A stretch of DNA of 64,000 nucleotides from Flaviflagellibacter sp963786225 (lineage in GTDB: Bacteria > Pseudomonadota > Alphaproteobacteria > Rhizobiales > Methylopilaceae). Where the stretch lies: positions 58,638 to 122,637 of the forward strand of contig CAWAYQ010000022.1 of NCBI GenBank assembly GCA_963786225.1. The letters are read 5' to 3'. Position numbers and translations under genes: made by a program. The notes below the pieces were generated by a model. It saw only the letters and a program-made list of their open reading frames with translations. It searched no databases and was not told the origin of the DNA. Below, piece by piece: positions 41,247-49,716 of this stretch. The stretch's first letter is position 1. The number at the start of each line of letters is the position of its first letter.

Positions 41247-41344
41247 TCGACCAGCTTTCAGGATCCGAAGCATGGCCGATGCCGCTTCCCTTACAGGGAT
41301 GCGGCCAGCTGGTCCGCCACCGGGGCGGATAGAAAGGACCTCAC

Positions 41345-42235
41345 ATGCCGGCAAAACCGGCCTCGAAGTCGGCCAAGGCCTCCAAATCGGCCAAAAAGGC
41401 CCCGAAATCGGCAAAACCGGCCAAAAAGCCGGCCAAGCCAGCCGAAAAGCCGGCCAGGCAGGCTGCCGTTACGAAAGCGGCGGCCAAACCGGCCGTCAAA
41501 CGGGCCAAGCAGGCTGCTCCCAAGGCGGCCAAGCCGGCCGCCAAAAAGGCCGTTCAATCGGCCAAGCCGGCTGCCAATCAGGGCGGCCCGCCACATGGAG
41601 CGCGTACGAAACCTATGCCCACCACCGCCAAGCCGACCGCCAAAACAGCTCCTGTCGCCGCAGCCGAACCCGCTGCCGCCAAGAAGCCGACGAACAACAA
41701 GCACGGTTTCAAGACCGGCGAGTACATCGTTTATCCGGCTCATGGCGTCGGCCAGATCGTTTCCATCGAGGAGCAGGAGATCGCGGGCTACAAGCTGGAA
41801 CTGTTCGTCATCACCTTCGCCAAGGACAAGATGACGCTTCGGGTGCCGGTTTCGAAGATCGCCAGCGTCGGCATGCGCAAGCTGTCGGCCGGCGACGTGA
41901 TGGGCAAGGCGCTCGACACGCTGAAGGGCCGTGCCCGGGTCAAGCGCACCATGTGGTCGCGCCGCGCCCAGGAATACGAAGCCAAGATCAATTCGGGCGA
42001 TCTCGTCGCGATTGCCGAGGTCGTTCGCGACCTGCATCGCGCCGATACCCAGCCCGAGCAGTCCTATTCCGAGCGTCAGCTGTATGAAGCCGCGCTCGAC
42101 CGCATGGCCCGCGAGCTTGCGGCCGTCGAGAAACTGACGGATTCGGAAGCGATCAAGAAGATCGAGGCCATGCTGGCGAAGGGCCCGAAGCGCGGCCCGC
42201 GCGGCGCCGACGAGGCCGAGGCGGAAGCCGCCTGA
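41345..42235 (+). CDS. carD: CarD family transcriptional regulator with long Lys/Ala tail
   Basis: 296 aa. Residues 1-115 are Lys/Ala/Pro-rich low complexity (units like KPAKKPAKPAEKPA), with almost no other residue types. The CarD domain follows (HGFKTGEYIVYPAHGVGQI, about residues 119-137), including the RNA polymerase beta-interacting Tudor-like fold, and then the helical DNA-contacting domain (WSRRAQEYEAKINSGDL). CarD/CdnL stabilises open promoter complexes. I accept the ATG at 41345 because AAGGA lies 7 bases upstream; a Met at 41615 would give the shorter form usual in relatives and has a weaker ribosome site. It has its own terminator. Confidence 0.9.
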   Translation: MPAKPASKSAKASKSAKKAPKSAKPAKKPAKPAEKPARQAAVTKAAAKPAVKRAKQAAPKAAKPAAKKAVQSAKPAANQGGPPHGARTKPMPTTAKPTAKTAPVAAAEPAAAKKPTNNKHGFKTGEYIVYPAHGVGQIVSIEEQEIAGYKLELFVITFAKDKMTLRVPVSKIASVGMRKLSAGDVMGKALDTLKGRARVKRTMWSRRAQEYEAKINSGDLVAIAEVVRDLHRADTQPEQSYSERQLYEAALDRMARELAAVEKLTDSEAIKKIEAMLAKGPKRGPRGADEAEAEAA

Positions 42236-42257
42236 TCTTTTCCGGCGTGATAATTCA

Positions 42258-42288
42258 AAGGCCTGGCAGCGATGCCGGGCCTTTTTTA
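42258..42288 (+). terminator. Rho-independent terminator of carD
   Basis: A 10-bp stem AAGGCCTGGC / GCCGGGCCTT with one G-U pair and an AGCGAT loop, followed by TTTTT, 23 bp after the carD stop. Confidence 0.9.
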
Positions 42289-42407
42289 TTTGCGGCGGCA
42301 ATTTAGGGCGGGTGCTGAACCCTTCAAGCCCTCGTGCGTTAACGTCCAACGGCCTCGTGTTGAGAGACCGGTCAGAATGGCGTTTCAGGGCACTGGGAGA
42401 TCCGCAA

Positions 42408-43268
42408 ATGGCAAGCGAAGGCGGCATCCGGCACGGCTTCATGCGCGCGGCAATGAATGCACCCTTCCTCGAACGGGAGGAGGAACATCTCCTCGCTGTC
42501 CGCTGGAAGAGCGACCGAGACGAGGCGGCCCTGCACAAGCTCGCCGCCGCTCATATGCGGCTCGTGATCTCGATCGCGGCGCGGTTTCGTCATTACGGCC
42601 TGCCGATGGCGGATCTGATCCAGGAAGGACATGTCGGCCTGCTCGAGGCAGGCGCGCGCTTTGATCCGGAGCGGGACGTCAGGTTCTCCACCTATGCGAC
42701 CTGGTGGATCCGCGCGGCGATCCAGGACCACATCCTGCGCAATTGGTCGATTGTGCGCGGCGGCACGAGCTCGACGCAGAAGGCCCTTTTCTTCAGCCTG
42801 CGCCGTTTGCGCTGGCGGCTCGGCCGTCAGAACGACGACCTGACGACAGCCGACATCTATCGCCAGATCGCAACCGCGGTCGGCGTCTCGGAAAAAGACG
42901 TGGCGCTGATGGATTCGCGCCTGTCCGGTCCCGACATGTCGCTGAACGCGCCGATTTCGGAAGGCGAAGGTGAGAACACCGCCGAGCGTATGGACTTTCT
43001 CGTCGACGACGCGCCGCTGCCGGACGAAACGGTGTCGGAGCTTATCGACGAGGAACGCCGCGCTCTGTGGCTGAAACAGGCGATGGGCGTCCTCACCGAG
43101 CGCGAACTGAAGATCATCCGGGCGCGCAAACTGAGCGAGAATTCGGTGACTTTGGAGGCGCTCGGCGCCAAGCTCGGCATTTCCAAGGAAAGGGTGCGCC
43201 AGATCGAGAACCGGGCGCTGCAGAAGCTGAAGCGCGCGTTGAGCGAAGCCGAGCCGGCGATAGCCTAG
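42408..43268 (+). CDS. rpoH: RNA polymerase sigma-32 factor, RpoH type
   Basis: 286 aa. Region 2 is RLVISIAARFRHYGLPMADLIQEG and FDPERDVRFSTYATWWI; the RpoH-box-like segment is TQKALFFSLRRLRW, characteristic of heat-shock sigma factors. Region 4 is LTERELKIIRARKL then LGISKERVRQIENRAL. Alphaproteobacteria usually carry more than one RpoH; this one, next to carD, is probably an RpoH2-like paralogue tied to general or oxidative stress. I chose the ATG at 42408 (MASEGGIRHGF), with GGGAGA eight bases upstream; an in-frame start 96 bp earlier lacks support. Confidence 0.92.
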   Translation: MASEGGIRHGFMRAAMNAPFLEREEEHLLAVRWKSDRDEAALHKLAAAHMRLVISIAARFRHYGLPMADLIQEGHVGLLEAGARFDPERDVRFSTYATWWIRAAIQDHILRNWSIVRGGTSSTQKALFFSLRRLRWRLGRQNDDLTTADIYRQIATAVGVSEKDVALMDSRLSGPDMSLNAPISEGEGENTAERMDFLVDDAPLPDETVSELIDEERRALWLKQAMGVLTERELKIIRARKLSENSVTLEALGAKLGISKERVRQIENRALQKLKRALSEAEPAIA

Positions 43269-43276
43269 GCCTTCTG

Positions 43277-43342
43277 CCCCTCTCCTGCGAAGCGGGAGAG
43301 GGTCGAGAGCGCGTCAGCGCTCCGGGGTGAGGGCAAGCACGA
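43277..43342 (+). repeat. REP-like repeat, family B, left arm of a short doublet
   Basis: The unit begins CCCCTCTCCTGCGAAGCGGG and continues through TCGAGAGCGCGTCAGCGC and GGGTGAGGGCAAGCACGA. It begins 9 bp after the rpoH stop and is paired with an inverted, more diverged copy 22 bp later. Confidence 0.9.
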
Positions 43343-43364
43343 TGCTGGCGATCACGTTTTCTAA

Positions 43365-43430
43365 CCTTCCCCTCACCGCGCTCGAAGCCTCCGGCTTCGA
43401 GTTGTCCTCTCCCGTGAACGGGCGAGGGAA
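43365..43430 (-). repeat. REP-like repeat, family B, diverged right arm
   Basis: An inverted partner of 43277-43342 (CCCCTCACCGCGCTCGAAGC ... GTCCTCTCCCG ... CGGGCGAGGG). The core keeps the family pattern but the hairpin has different bases, suggesting an older or drifting copy. It runs up to the M48 gene stop. Confidence 0.7.
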
Positions 43431-43435
43431 AAAGT

Positions 43436-44896
43436 TCACTCTACGATCAACTTCACGCGATCATTGGCCTTCAGCTGCGCGTCGGCGCCGAGGCCGTTCA
43501 GCACCAGAAAGCGCTCGACGGCGCGGTTCGGCACCGCCATGCGGGCGGCGAGGGATGCGATGCTGTCGCCACCCTTCACCTTCACCACCGCGATCCGCTG
43601 CGGCCGCACTTCGGTCGCTTCCGTGGTGGTCAGGCGGCGGAAGCTAAGGATCGAGGCGCGGAACAGCGCGTCCGTCTCCGGTGTCAGGTTCCGCGTCGCA
43701 TAGACGATGCGGTAGACGCTCGATCCGAAGCGGATGCCGGCGAGACGGAAATTCCAGTCACGCCCTTTCGCGACCGCGATGGCCGCCGGAAAGCCGTTGA
43801 CGTCCACGTTCTCGACGGCGGAAATCTGCACGCCCTCCATCAGATCGTTGGCAAGATGGGTGCCGAGCGGCTGACCGGCCGGCACGAGCACACTATCGAA
43901 GCGCAAAGCGGTTTCGTTCGGCCCGATGCCGACGATCGATTCGGCGGCGTTCTCCAGCGTGAAATCCGGCGGCGCGGTGAACGAGAAGCCGATGACCGGA
44001 TGGATGAAACGGTTTCCGCGTACATACCCCTGCGAGGGATCGTCGCCGTAAACCATTCCCTCGATCGCGGTCAGGAAGGCGCCCCGGTCGCGTTCGCCGT
44101 TGCCCGGTTCGCCCAGCCGCCGGGCCTCGCCTTCGGCCAGGCCGACACGCTCGGGCGTCGACGGATGGGTCGACATGAAATCGATGGTTTCGTTCTCGCC
44201 GGAGCCGCCGAAGCCCGTCGCGCGCAGGTTGGCGTTGCGGCCCATCGCGCCAAGGAAGCGTGCGGCGCCGTAAGGATCGAACCCGGCGCGGCCGAGCGTG
44301 GCGACGCCGAGGCGGTCGGCTTCGAGTTCCTGTTCGCGCGAGAAGCGGGCGAGTGCGATGCGGCTTTTCGCCAGCGACATGGCACCGGCTTCCGCATCGC
44401 CCAGCACGTCGGTGACGATGCGGCCAACGAGAACGGCCTGGCGTTCCTTGTCGGCGCGGTCAAAGGCGTGGCGCGCCGTGACATGCGCCATTTCGTGGGC
44501 CAGCACGGCGGCGACTTCCGCGGTGTCGTTCGCCAGTGCCAGAAGGCCGCGCGTGACATAGAGGTCGCCGGTCGGCAGCGCGAAGGCGTTGATCGAGGGC
44601 GAGTTCAGGACCGTGATGCGGTAGGCGAGATCCGGCCGGCCGGACGCCTTGGAAATCCGCTTGGAAATCCCGGCCAGGAGAACATCGAGCGCCGGATCGG
44701 TATAGGCGCCGCCATAGGCGGTGAGGATGCGGGTATGTTCGCGGCGTGCGGGCGTGTCGGCGCCGACCACGCGCGGCGCGGTCGCGGGAACGAGGCCGCC
44801 TTCGGTCTCGGTGGCCTTCTCGAAGCCGGCACAGCCCGCGAAGCCGAGCACCGCCGCGACGAGGGCGGCGCGGCCAAGGCCCGATATCAGTTTCAC
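43436..44896 (-). CDS. Secreted M48 family metalloprotease lipoprotein
   Basis: 486 aa. Lipoprotein signal with lipobox GFAGC near residue 20. The M48 zinc motif HEMAH lies in VLAHEMAHVTARHAFD (about residues 130-145), with the third ligand Glu expected in REQELEADRLGV. A C-terminal domain (about 430-486: VKGGDSIASLAARMAVPNRA ... LKANDRVKLIVE) resembles LysM and could bind cell wall. Family: BepA/LoiP-like periplasmic quality-control proteases. Start chosen as the GTG at 44896 with GGAGCGGG upstream; a GTG 12 bp earlier is possible. Confidence 0.9.
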   Translation of the reverse strand: MKLISGLGRAALVAAVLGFAGCAGFEKATETEGGLVPATAPRVVGADTPARREHTRILTAYGGAYTDPALDVLLAGISKRISKASGRPDLAYRITVLNSPSINAFALPTGDLYVTRGLLALANDTAEVAAVLAHEMAHVTARHAFDRADKERQAVLVGRIVTDVLGDAEAGAMSLAKSRIALARFSREQELEADRLGVATLGRAGFDPYGAARFLGAMGRNANLRATGFGGSGENETIDFMSTHPSTPERVGLAEGEARRLGEPGNGERDRGAFLTAIEGMVYGDDPSQGYVRGNRFIHPVIGFSFTAPPDFTLENAAESIVGIGPNETALRFDSVLVPAGQPLGTHLANDLMEGVQISAVENVDVNGFPAAIAVAKGRDWNFRLAGIRFGSSVYRIVYATRNLTPETDALFRASILSFRRLTTTEATEVRPQRIAVVKVKGGDSIASLAARMAVPNRAVERFLVLNGLGADAQLKANDRVKLIVE

Positions 44897-44926
44897 GCCC
44901 CGCTCCACGCGTCACTTTCCTTCGGT

Positions 44927-45658
44927 TCAGGGACCGGCAAATTCGATCCGGTCGTCCGGCCCGGCGAGGATCGCAGGTCCGGAACGCCATTCCAGACGGC
45001 CGCGTGCCCGCAGGCGCCGTCCGGCGAAATGTTCGGCCGCCGCGCCCCCGGCGAATAACGGCCAGTCCTTTTCGGCAATGATGAGGCTGAGCCCGCTTTT
45101 CCAATATCGCGCAAAATTCAGGTAGATGCGACCCCGATAAACCCTGGCCGATTCGACCTTGCCCTCGACGAGAACGTGCCGCCCGAGCTTTTCAGTGAGC
45201 GCCGCCCCGTCGTTTGCGGCCATCACATAACCACGGCGCGACCATATGCCGGAGCGTGCGGCACGGGCTTTCGCCTCGGCCGCGAGCAGCGCGCCGAGAC
45301 AGGCGCCCGGTGCCTGGGAAGCGGCATGGCCGAGGCCGTCCGCAAGAAGGGCCTCTTCGACGCCGTCCACATGGGCGGGAAGGCGGCCCCACCGGTCGGG
45401 TCTGCCGAGCGGGCGGACGGTGAGCGATTTTTCCCGGATCAGCCCGCGCAAGGTGCCGCGACCTTCGTCCGTAAGCTCGACCCCGGCGAAGCGCAAAGCG
45501 CGGCCATCGGCCAACAGCATTGTGCCGTCGGCGCGGGTCTCGATGACGGTAACGGTTTCGGGCGCAGGAGGACATTCGGCGCAAGCCGGACCGGCAAGCA
45601 GAAGCCAAGCGAAAACCGCCAAGCCGTTCCATGCTGCTGTTTTCCCGGATTGCCTCAT
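44927..45658 (-). CDS. Secreted thermonuclease (SNase-like) family protein
   Basis: 243 aa. A signal peptide (about residues 1-27: WNGLAVFAWLLLAGPACA) is followed by an SNase-like OB domain (VTVIETRADGTMLLADGRAL, RFAGVEL, then RPDRWGRLPAHV, ALLADGLGHA and AAEAKARAARSGIWS). The usual staphylococcal active-site Asp/Arg set is only partly visible, so the catalytic activity is uncertain. A further ~80 residues follow (EGKVESARVYRGRIYLNF). It lies 30 bp before the M48 gene, in the same direction. Confidence 0.87.
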   Translation of the reverse strand: MRQSGKTAAWNGLAVFAWLLLAGPACAECPPAPETVTVIETRADGTMLLADGRALRFAGVELTDEGRGTLRGLIREKSLTVRPLGRPDRWGRLPAHVDGVEEALLADGLGHAASQAPGACLGALLAAEAKARAARSGIWSRRGYVMAANDGAALTEKLGRHVLVEGKVESARVYRGRIYLNFARYWKSGLSLIIAEKDWPLFAGGAAAEHFAGRRLRARGRLEWRSGPAILAGPDDRIEFAGP

Positions 45659-45726
45659 GCCATCAGTCTAGAACCGGCACGGTGGGCTGCAAAACCGCAG
45701 CGGCTTGTGTTACCGAATGCCCCGGC

Positions 45727-45803
45727 GGTCCCGTAGCTCAGCTGGACAGAGCGGCGGTTTCCTAAACCGTAGGTCGGAGGTTCGAGCCCTCCCGGGATCA
45801 CCA
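45727..45803 (+). tRNA. tRNA-Arg(CCT)
   Basis: Full cloverleaf of 77 nt including CCA. The acceptor GGTCCCG pairs with CGGGATC, with A73 and CCA at 45801-45803. D arm AGCTCAGCTGGACAGAGC; anticodon stem CGGTT/AACCG with loop carrying CCT (arginine AGG codon); T arm GGAGGTTCGAGCCCTCC. It marks the boundary between the core genes on its left and the catabolic block on its right; tRNA-Arg(CCT) is a common integration site. Confidence 0.97.
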
Positions 45804-45955
45804 TTTTCGACGGGTTCACAAAGGCTTGCTCGTGCCGAGCCGCCCCGTCGCTTTCGTCCCGCGTCCGCGACGTTGCACGAGAAAATAAGGGCTTACGGGG
45901 CCCTCCAAACCGTTCCGGGCAACAGAGATGCGACTCGGACCCAAGGCCTCGAATC

Positions 45956-46000
45956 CCGGGAACGATTTCCCGCCCCGGGACTCAAATCGGCTCCTGGAAA
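45956..46000 (+). repeat. Direct repeat copy 1, 45 bp
   Basis: CCGGGAACGATTTCCCGCC, then CAAATCGGCTCCTGGAAA. It recurs in the same orientation at 56593-56639 with about three differences. It contains the perfect palindrome CGGGAACGATTTCCCG. The two copies bracket the first catabolic block. It lies in the 271-bp tRNA-Arg/dehydrogenase gap, in which I see no gene. Confidence 0.8.
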
Positions 46001-46074
46001 CGCCGCTCGCCGAGAAGAAAGGTCGGCCTATCGCCTGCGAGGGTGAAGAGTGAGCGACGGATTCCCCTGGGGGA

Positions 46075-47154
46075 TCACCCCAAGCGGTTTTCGAGCGGGC
46101 GGACGCCGACATCCTGGGCGAGCTGATTGAAACGCGCGCCGATCTGAGCCGCGAACCGAAGACCTTCGGTCCGCCCCGTTGCGCGCATATCGTTGCGCCG
46201 TTCGCCCGGTATGCGAATCTTCGCGCCGGGCAGGGGCATGGATGAACGAAGATCGCGTATGTGCCGATCCATGTCGGCGGCGAAGGTCTTGCGGTCGATA
46301 AAGCGCGCGACATCGATCGCCAGCATGAAATGGCCGGTATTCGTCTCGGTCGCGTCGTCGTAGTTGAAGTCGACGACATCGCGGCCCATGACCGCCCCGT
46401 TCATTGTGCCGGCAAGCAGGCCGAGCGCGAGCGCAAGTCCGCTGCCTTTGTAACCACCGATGGGCAGAAGCAGCCCCTCCGAGACCCGATCGGCATCGAG
46501 CAGGGCCTCCCCCGTCTTCTTGTCGATCATCCAGCCCGGCGCGAGGCCGTTGCCCTTCAAGACCGAGGCCTTCACCGTGCCGTAGGAGACGACCGTCGTC
46601 GCCATGTCCAGCACGAAGGCCGGCTCCTCGCCTGCCGGAATCGCGATTGCCAGCGGATTGGTGCCGAGCAGGGATTCGGCTCCACCCCAGATCGCCATAT
46701 GATTGGCGCTGGCAACGGCGGAATAGATGCCGACCATGCCGTGAGCGAGCACCATTTCCGCGTAGAGCGCGGCAGGCCCCGCGTGATTTGACCGGCGCAC
46801 GCCGACCCAGCCGATGCCGCTTGACTCGGCCAGCTCGACCGCCGTTTCCACCGCGCGAGACATCACGAGATGACCCATCGCGTTGTCGCCGTCGACGATC
46901 GCGGTAGCGGCGGCTGTCTTGGTGACCTCGATCTTCGGATTGCGATTGATGCCGCCTGCTTTGATCCGCTTCACATATTGCGGCAAGCGGAACATCCCAT
47001 GCGCCTCCGCGCCAGTCAGGTCCGCCTCGACCATGAGTGCGATGACGCGTTGCGCATCGGCTTCGGGCAGACCAACCGCCGTCAGCACATCAACTCCGAA
47101 ATCGCGGAGCGTCGCGACGGGAACGAGCATGGAGTCCTTGGTGGGGGTCGTCAT
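46075..47154 (-). CDS. Ldh2 family malate/L-lactate-type dehydrogenase
   Basis: 359-aa NAD(P)-dependent oxidoreductase of the LDH2/MDG2 family (malate, sulfolactate, ureidoglycolate, 2,3-diketogulonate members), a fold unrelated to classical LDH. Landmarks are EADLTGAEAHGMFRLPQYVKRI with the active-site His, GWVGVRRSNHAGPAALYAEM, SANHMAIWGG, LGTNPLAIAIP and LPIGGYKGSGLALALGLLAG. The ATG at 47154 overlaps the cupin stop (TGATG). It is the last gene of a minus-strand run: LVIVD protein, hypothetical, cupin, dehydrogenase. The 2-hydroxyacid substrate is unknown. Confidence 0.92.
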   Translation of the reverse strand: MTTPTKDSMLVPVATLRDFGVDVLTAVGLPEADAQRVIALMVEADLTGAEAHGMFRLPQYVKRIKAGGINRNPKIEVTKTAAATAIVDGDNAMGHLVMSRAVETAVELAESSGIGWVGVRRSNHAGPAALYAEMVLAHGMVGIYSAVASANHMAIWGGAESLLGTNPLAIAIPAGEEPAFVLDMATTVVSYGTVKASVLKGNGLAPGWMIDKKTGEALLDADRVSEGLLLPIGGYKGSGLALALGLLAGTMNGAVMGRDVVDFNYDDATETNTGHFMLAIDVARFIDRKTFAADMDRHIRDLRSSMPLPGAKIRIPGERRNDMRATGRTEGLRFAAQIGARFNQLAQDVGVRPLENRLG

Positions 47155-47576
47155 CAGCCGGCCTTCTTGTGTTCGGAGTCGATGCTGCGGGTCTCGCCGG
47201 TTTCGATCAGCGTCCGCGTCGCTTCGAGGGAGGCATAGGTCCAGAAGATCTTCATCGTCACGTCCGGCGACGTGTTGCGGAAGCGGTGTGGAAGATTTGG
47301 CGGGATCCAGGTCGTGTCGTGCGCTTGAATCGCAAATTCCTCGCCCGCGATGTCGGCGATCCCCTCGCCTTCGAGAACGATCACGCTCTCCTCGCAATTG
47401 TGGGAATGCATCGGGATCGCCGAACCGGGGCCGATGATCGTGATGCCGTTGAGAAGCTGGCGCGTCCCGATCTTCCGGGTCACCAACGGAATGGTCCGGG
47501 CGCCGCCGCCGCGATCCGTGGACGGCAGGTCTGAAGGCCGCATCAACACGCCGTGTTCCAACTTCTGCTCATCCAT
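47154..47576 (-). CDS. Cupin domain protein
   Basis: 140 aa with a single cupin fold. Motif 1 is PMHSHNCEESVIVLEGEG, with the usual metal-ligand pattern H-x-H...E; motif 2 is WIPPNLPHRF with the last His. Small cupins of this form often act as enzymes on carboxylates or as sensors for small metabolites. The start is the ATG at 47576 with GGGAGAG upstream, in preference to a TTG two codons earlier. It is coupled to the dehydrogenase downstream. Confidence 0.88.
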   Translation of the reverse strand: MDEQKLEHGVLMRPSDLPSTDRGGGARTIPLVTRKIGTRQLLNGITIIGPGSAIPMHSHNCEESVIVLEGEGIADIAGEEFAIQAHDTTWIPPNLPHRFRNTSPDVTMKIFWTYASLEATRTLIETGETRSIDSEHKKAG

Positions 47577-47596
47577 GTCCAATCTCTCCCGAAAGC

Positions 47597-48337
47597 TTAT
47601 AGACGGCTGAGTTCCGCGTTGCGGAACGGCCCAAAAGGAATGCGGCAGCCATCCGTGAAATCCCCGAGATATCCGCGCAGAGATTGCGCGCCCGAGGATT
47701 TGATCCGGATCACATGCAAATCGTCATTTTCCGCCTGCAACTCTTCGATCTCTCGAAGGCGTCGAGGCGTTGTCATCGTCAGACCATCGATCAGGACCGC
47801 GACCAGGCGGGTGCCTGTCCAGAACACGACATCGAAACGAACGAAGTTTCCGTGCCTCGCCATGTGGGCGTTAGGCAGAGGGAGAAAGGCCGAGAAAAAC
47901 CAATCACGGTACGTCGGAAAGTCGCCGGCCGGTTCGAAGCCCGCGTGCACGAGCTTGCGCTCCAGCACATCGCTCTGGCGTTCGATCTCGTCATCGACGA
48001 AATCGAAATAGCCGGCCAGGAATGTATCCAGCGGCCGAGAAAACAAGGGTATCCCGCGCTCCAGAGCGCGCCGGCAGAACCGCTTTCTGTCGTCGTGACT
48101 TTTCAAGTCGGACGCAGACTGCGGGCGCAGGTTCAACCAGCCCCGCGAGTTGAGCCGCAGCGCGCCGTCCCCCGGCCGGACAACGGCAGCGCGCTGGCTC
48201 AGACCGCCACCGAGCAGATGGTCCCGCTCCTGAGCAAGTACTGCGGCAGGACTGTCGATCCTTCCGAACAAAACCGTGAAGCCCGTGTCGTCGGGTGGGA
48301 CGACCGGGTCTTCAAAGATCGCCCGTCGTACGGACAT
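47597..48337 (-). CDS. Hypothetical protein in the catabolic operon
   Basis: 246 aa, no signal peptide or membrane helix. The start MSVRRAIFEDPVVPPD is fixed by its ATG at 48337 overlapping the upstream stop (TGATG). The centre and C-terminus carry HGNFVRFDVVFWTGTRLVAV, then LIDGLTMTTPRRLREIEELQ and DDLHVIRIKSSG. The spacing of D in FDVVFW and D in LIDG recalls the core of PD-(D/E)XK-type nuclease folds, but the catalytic set is not clear and this may be coincidence. No family is recognised. Tight overlap with the LVIVD gene implies a role in the same pathway. Confidence 0.65.
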   Translation of the reverse strand: MSVRRAIFEDPVVPPDDTGFTVLFGRIDSPAAVLAQERDHLLGGGLSQRAAVVRPGDGALRLNSRGWLNLRPQSASDLKSHDDRKRFCRRALERGIPLFSRPLDTFLAGYFDFVDDEIERQSDVLERKLVHAGFEPAGDFPTYRDWFFSAFLPLPNAHMARHGNFVRFDVVFWTGTRLVAVLIDGLTMTTPRRLREIEELQAENDDLHVIRIKSSGAQSLRGYLGDFTDGCRIPFGPFRNAELSRL

Positions 48338-49569
48338 CAGATATCGGCTTCGAGACAATAGAGGCCGCCCGTCCAGCGGTCGCCCGTATAGATTACGCCC
48401 CGCTCGTCGACGTGAAGGTCGTTCAACTGCGCGGTTGCCACCCGCGAATCCTTCGGCGCGGGGGGAACGAAGTAGCCGATGGTTTCCGGGCGATACGGAT
48501 CCTTGATGTCGTAGATCCGCACACCGGCGTTGAAGAATGCGCCGAAGATGACCTCTTCGCTGCGGAAAGACGGGCCCGGCCGGTTCTCGTGGATATTGTG
48601 CGAACCGAAGCGCCCGCCCTTGTGTCCGTATTCCTCAAACGAAGGCAGCGGGAATGTGCTGATGGGAACGAGATTCGTTTCCAGCCGCGCATCGACCATC
48701 CAGGTCAGCTTCGGCCAATCCTCACCGTCGTCCAGAATGCTCTCGTCGGTGACGACAAGAAGGTCGCGTTCCAACAGCGGCATCACCGTATGCGTGAAGC
48801 CGGGATAGGGCGGATGCGGATTCCACGAACTGACGACTTTCGGCGTCGACTTGTCGGCAATGTCGAGGATGAAGGCGCCGCCGTCGATATAGCCGATATA
48901 GGCCCGGTCGGGCCGCTCCGGATAGACATTGGCATTGTGCAGTCGGTACGCGTCCGGGCCGCGCATTTCATGGAGCGGCTTGGGATTCAGCCTGGGCGGC
49001 AGAGGCTCGGCATCGCCCTCCCGCGTTCCGGGATACCACCACCGGCCGACTTCGCGGGGCTTCGTCGGATCGCGCACATCCACGATCTGGTAGAACTGGT
49101 CGTCACGGGGGTGGCGCGGCTGGAAATCCGGGGCTCCGCTGGAGCAATGTATGTATTCGCCATCGACGAACCACAGGCAGTGGCAACCTCGGGAATATGG
49201 GCCCGACGCGTCGTAAAAACCGATCGAACGCGGATTTTCCGGCACGGAGATATCGAACAACTCGATGCCGGCCGGCTTATCGCCCGGCGTCCAGACCTGA
49301 TACGCCACGGCAAGCAGATTGCCCGTTGTCTCGAGCGAATTCGAGCGCATGTTCGAATGCGGGAGGTCGGTCTGGCAGACGACTTTCGGCTTTCGCGGAT
49401 CGCTGACATCGACACCCGTGAAGTTCTTCGGCGCGCCTTCGTGCGCAATCCAGAGAATGCGCCGCCCGTCCGGGGCGATCTGCATGCTCATCCCCTCACC
49501 CACACTGCCGAAGCCGCTCAGGACGTCCTGGGAAAGCAGTTTCATGTTTTTTGAAAGCGCGCCTTGCAT
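48337..49569 (-). CDS. LVIVD repeat beta-propeller protein
   Basis: 410 aa with several LVIVD-type blades: GVDVSDPRKPKVV, IELFDISVPENPRSIG, YQIVDVRDPTKPREVG, FILDIADKSTPKVVSSW and VRIYDIKDPYRPETIG. Each blade ends in a D-I/V-x-D-P-x-x-P motif. No signal peptide is evident. Such propellers occur in gene clusters for uptake or degradation of organic acids but have no assigned reaction; the conserved His/Trp/Glu residues (HSNMRSN, HTVMP, SHNIHENRPG) could form a metal or substrate site as in selenium-binding-protein-like propellers. First gene of the minus-strand operon. Confidence 0.85.
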   Translation of the reverse strand: MQGALSKNMKLLSQDVLSGFGSVGEGMSMQIAPDGRRILWIAHEGAPKNFTGVDVSDPRKPKVVCQTDLPHSNMRSNSLETTGNLLAVAYQVWTPGDKPAGIELFDISVPENPRSIGFYDASGPYSRGCHCLWFVDGEYIHCSSGAPDFQPRHPRDDQFYQIVDVRDPTKPREVGRWWYPGTREGDAEPLPPRLNPKPLHEMRGPDAYRLHNANVYPERPDRAYIGYIDGGAFILDIADKSTPKVVSSWNPHPPYPGFTHTVMPLLERDLLVVTDESILDDGEDWPKLTWMVDARLETNLVPISTFPLPSFEEYGHKGGRFGSHNIHENRPGPSFRSEEVIFGAFFNAGVRIYDIKDPYRPETIGYFVPPAPKDSRVATAQLNDLHVDERGVIYTGDRWTGGLYCLEADI

Positions 49570-49656
49570 TGTATCGCATCTCCGGCGGGGATTGGATCAG
49601 GCACGAAGCTATAATGTACAAATATGTTGCCTTGGAAGGCCTATTTTATAAAATTA

Positions 49657-49684
49657 TTGACAGCGCGCCATACGCCTTTATTTT
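49657..49684 (+). promoter_or_regulatory. Probable promoter of the CobW-type GTPase gene
   Basis: TTGACA (49657-49662), a 16-bp spacer and TATTTT (49679-49684) sit in a sharply AT-rich 147-bp region between two divergent operons. About 45 bp upstream, ATGTACAAAT (near 49613) contains TGTACA, resembling the TGTATACA palindrome at 63167, and could be a shared regulator site. Confidence 0.5.
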
Positions 49685-49716
49685 AATCTGCGGAAAGGGA
49701 GTCTTGGCTCGGCGGG

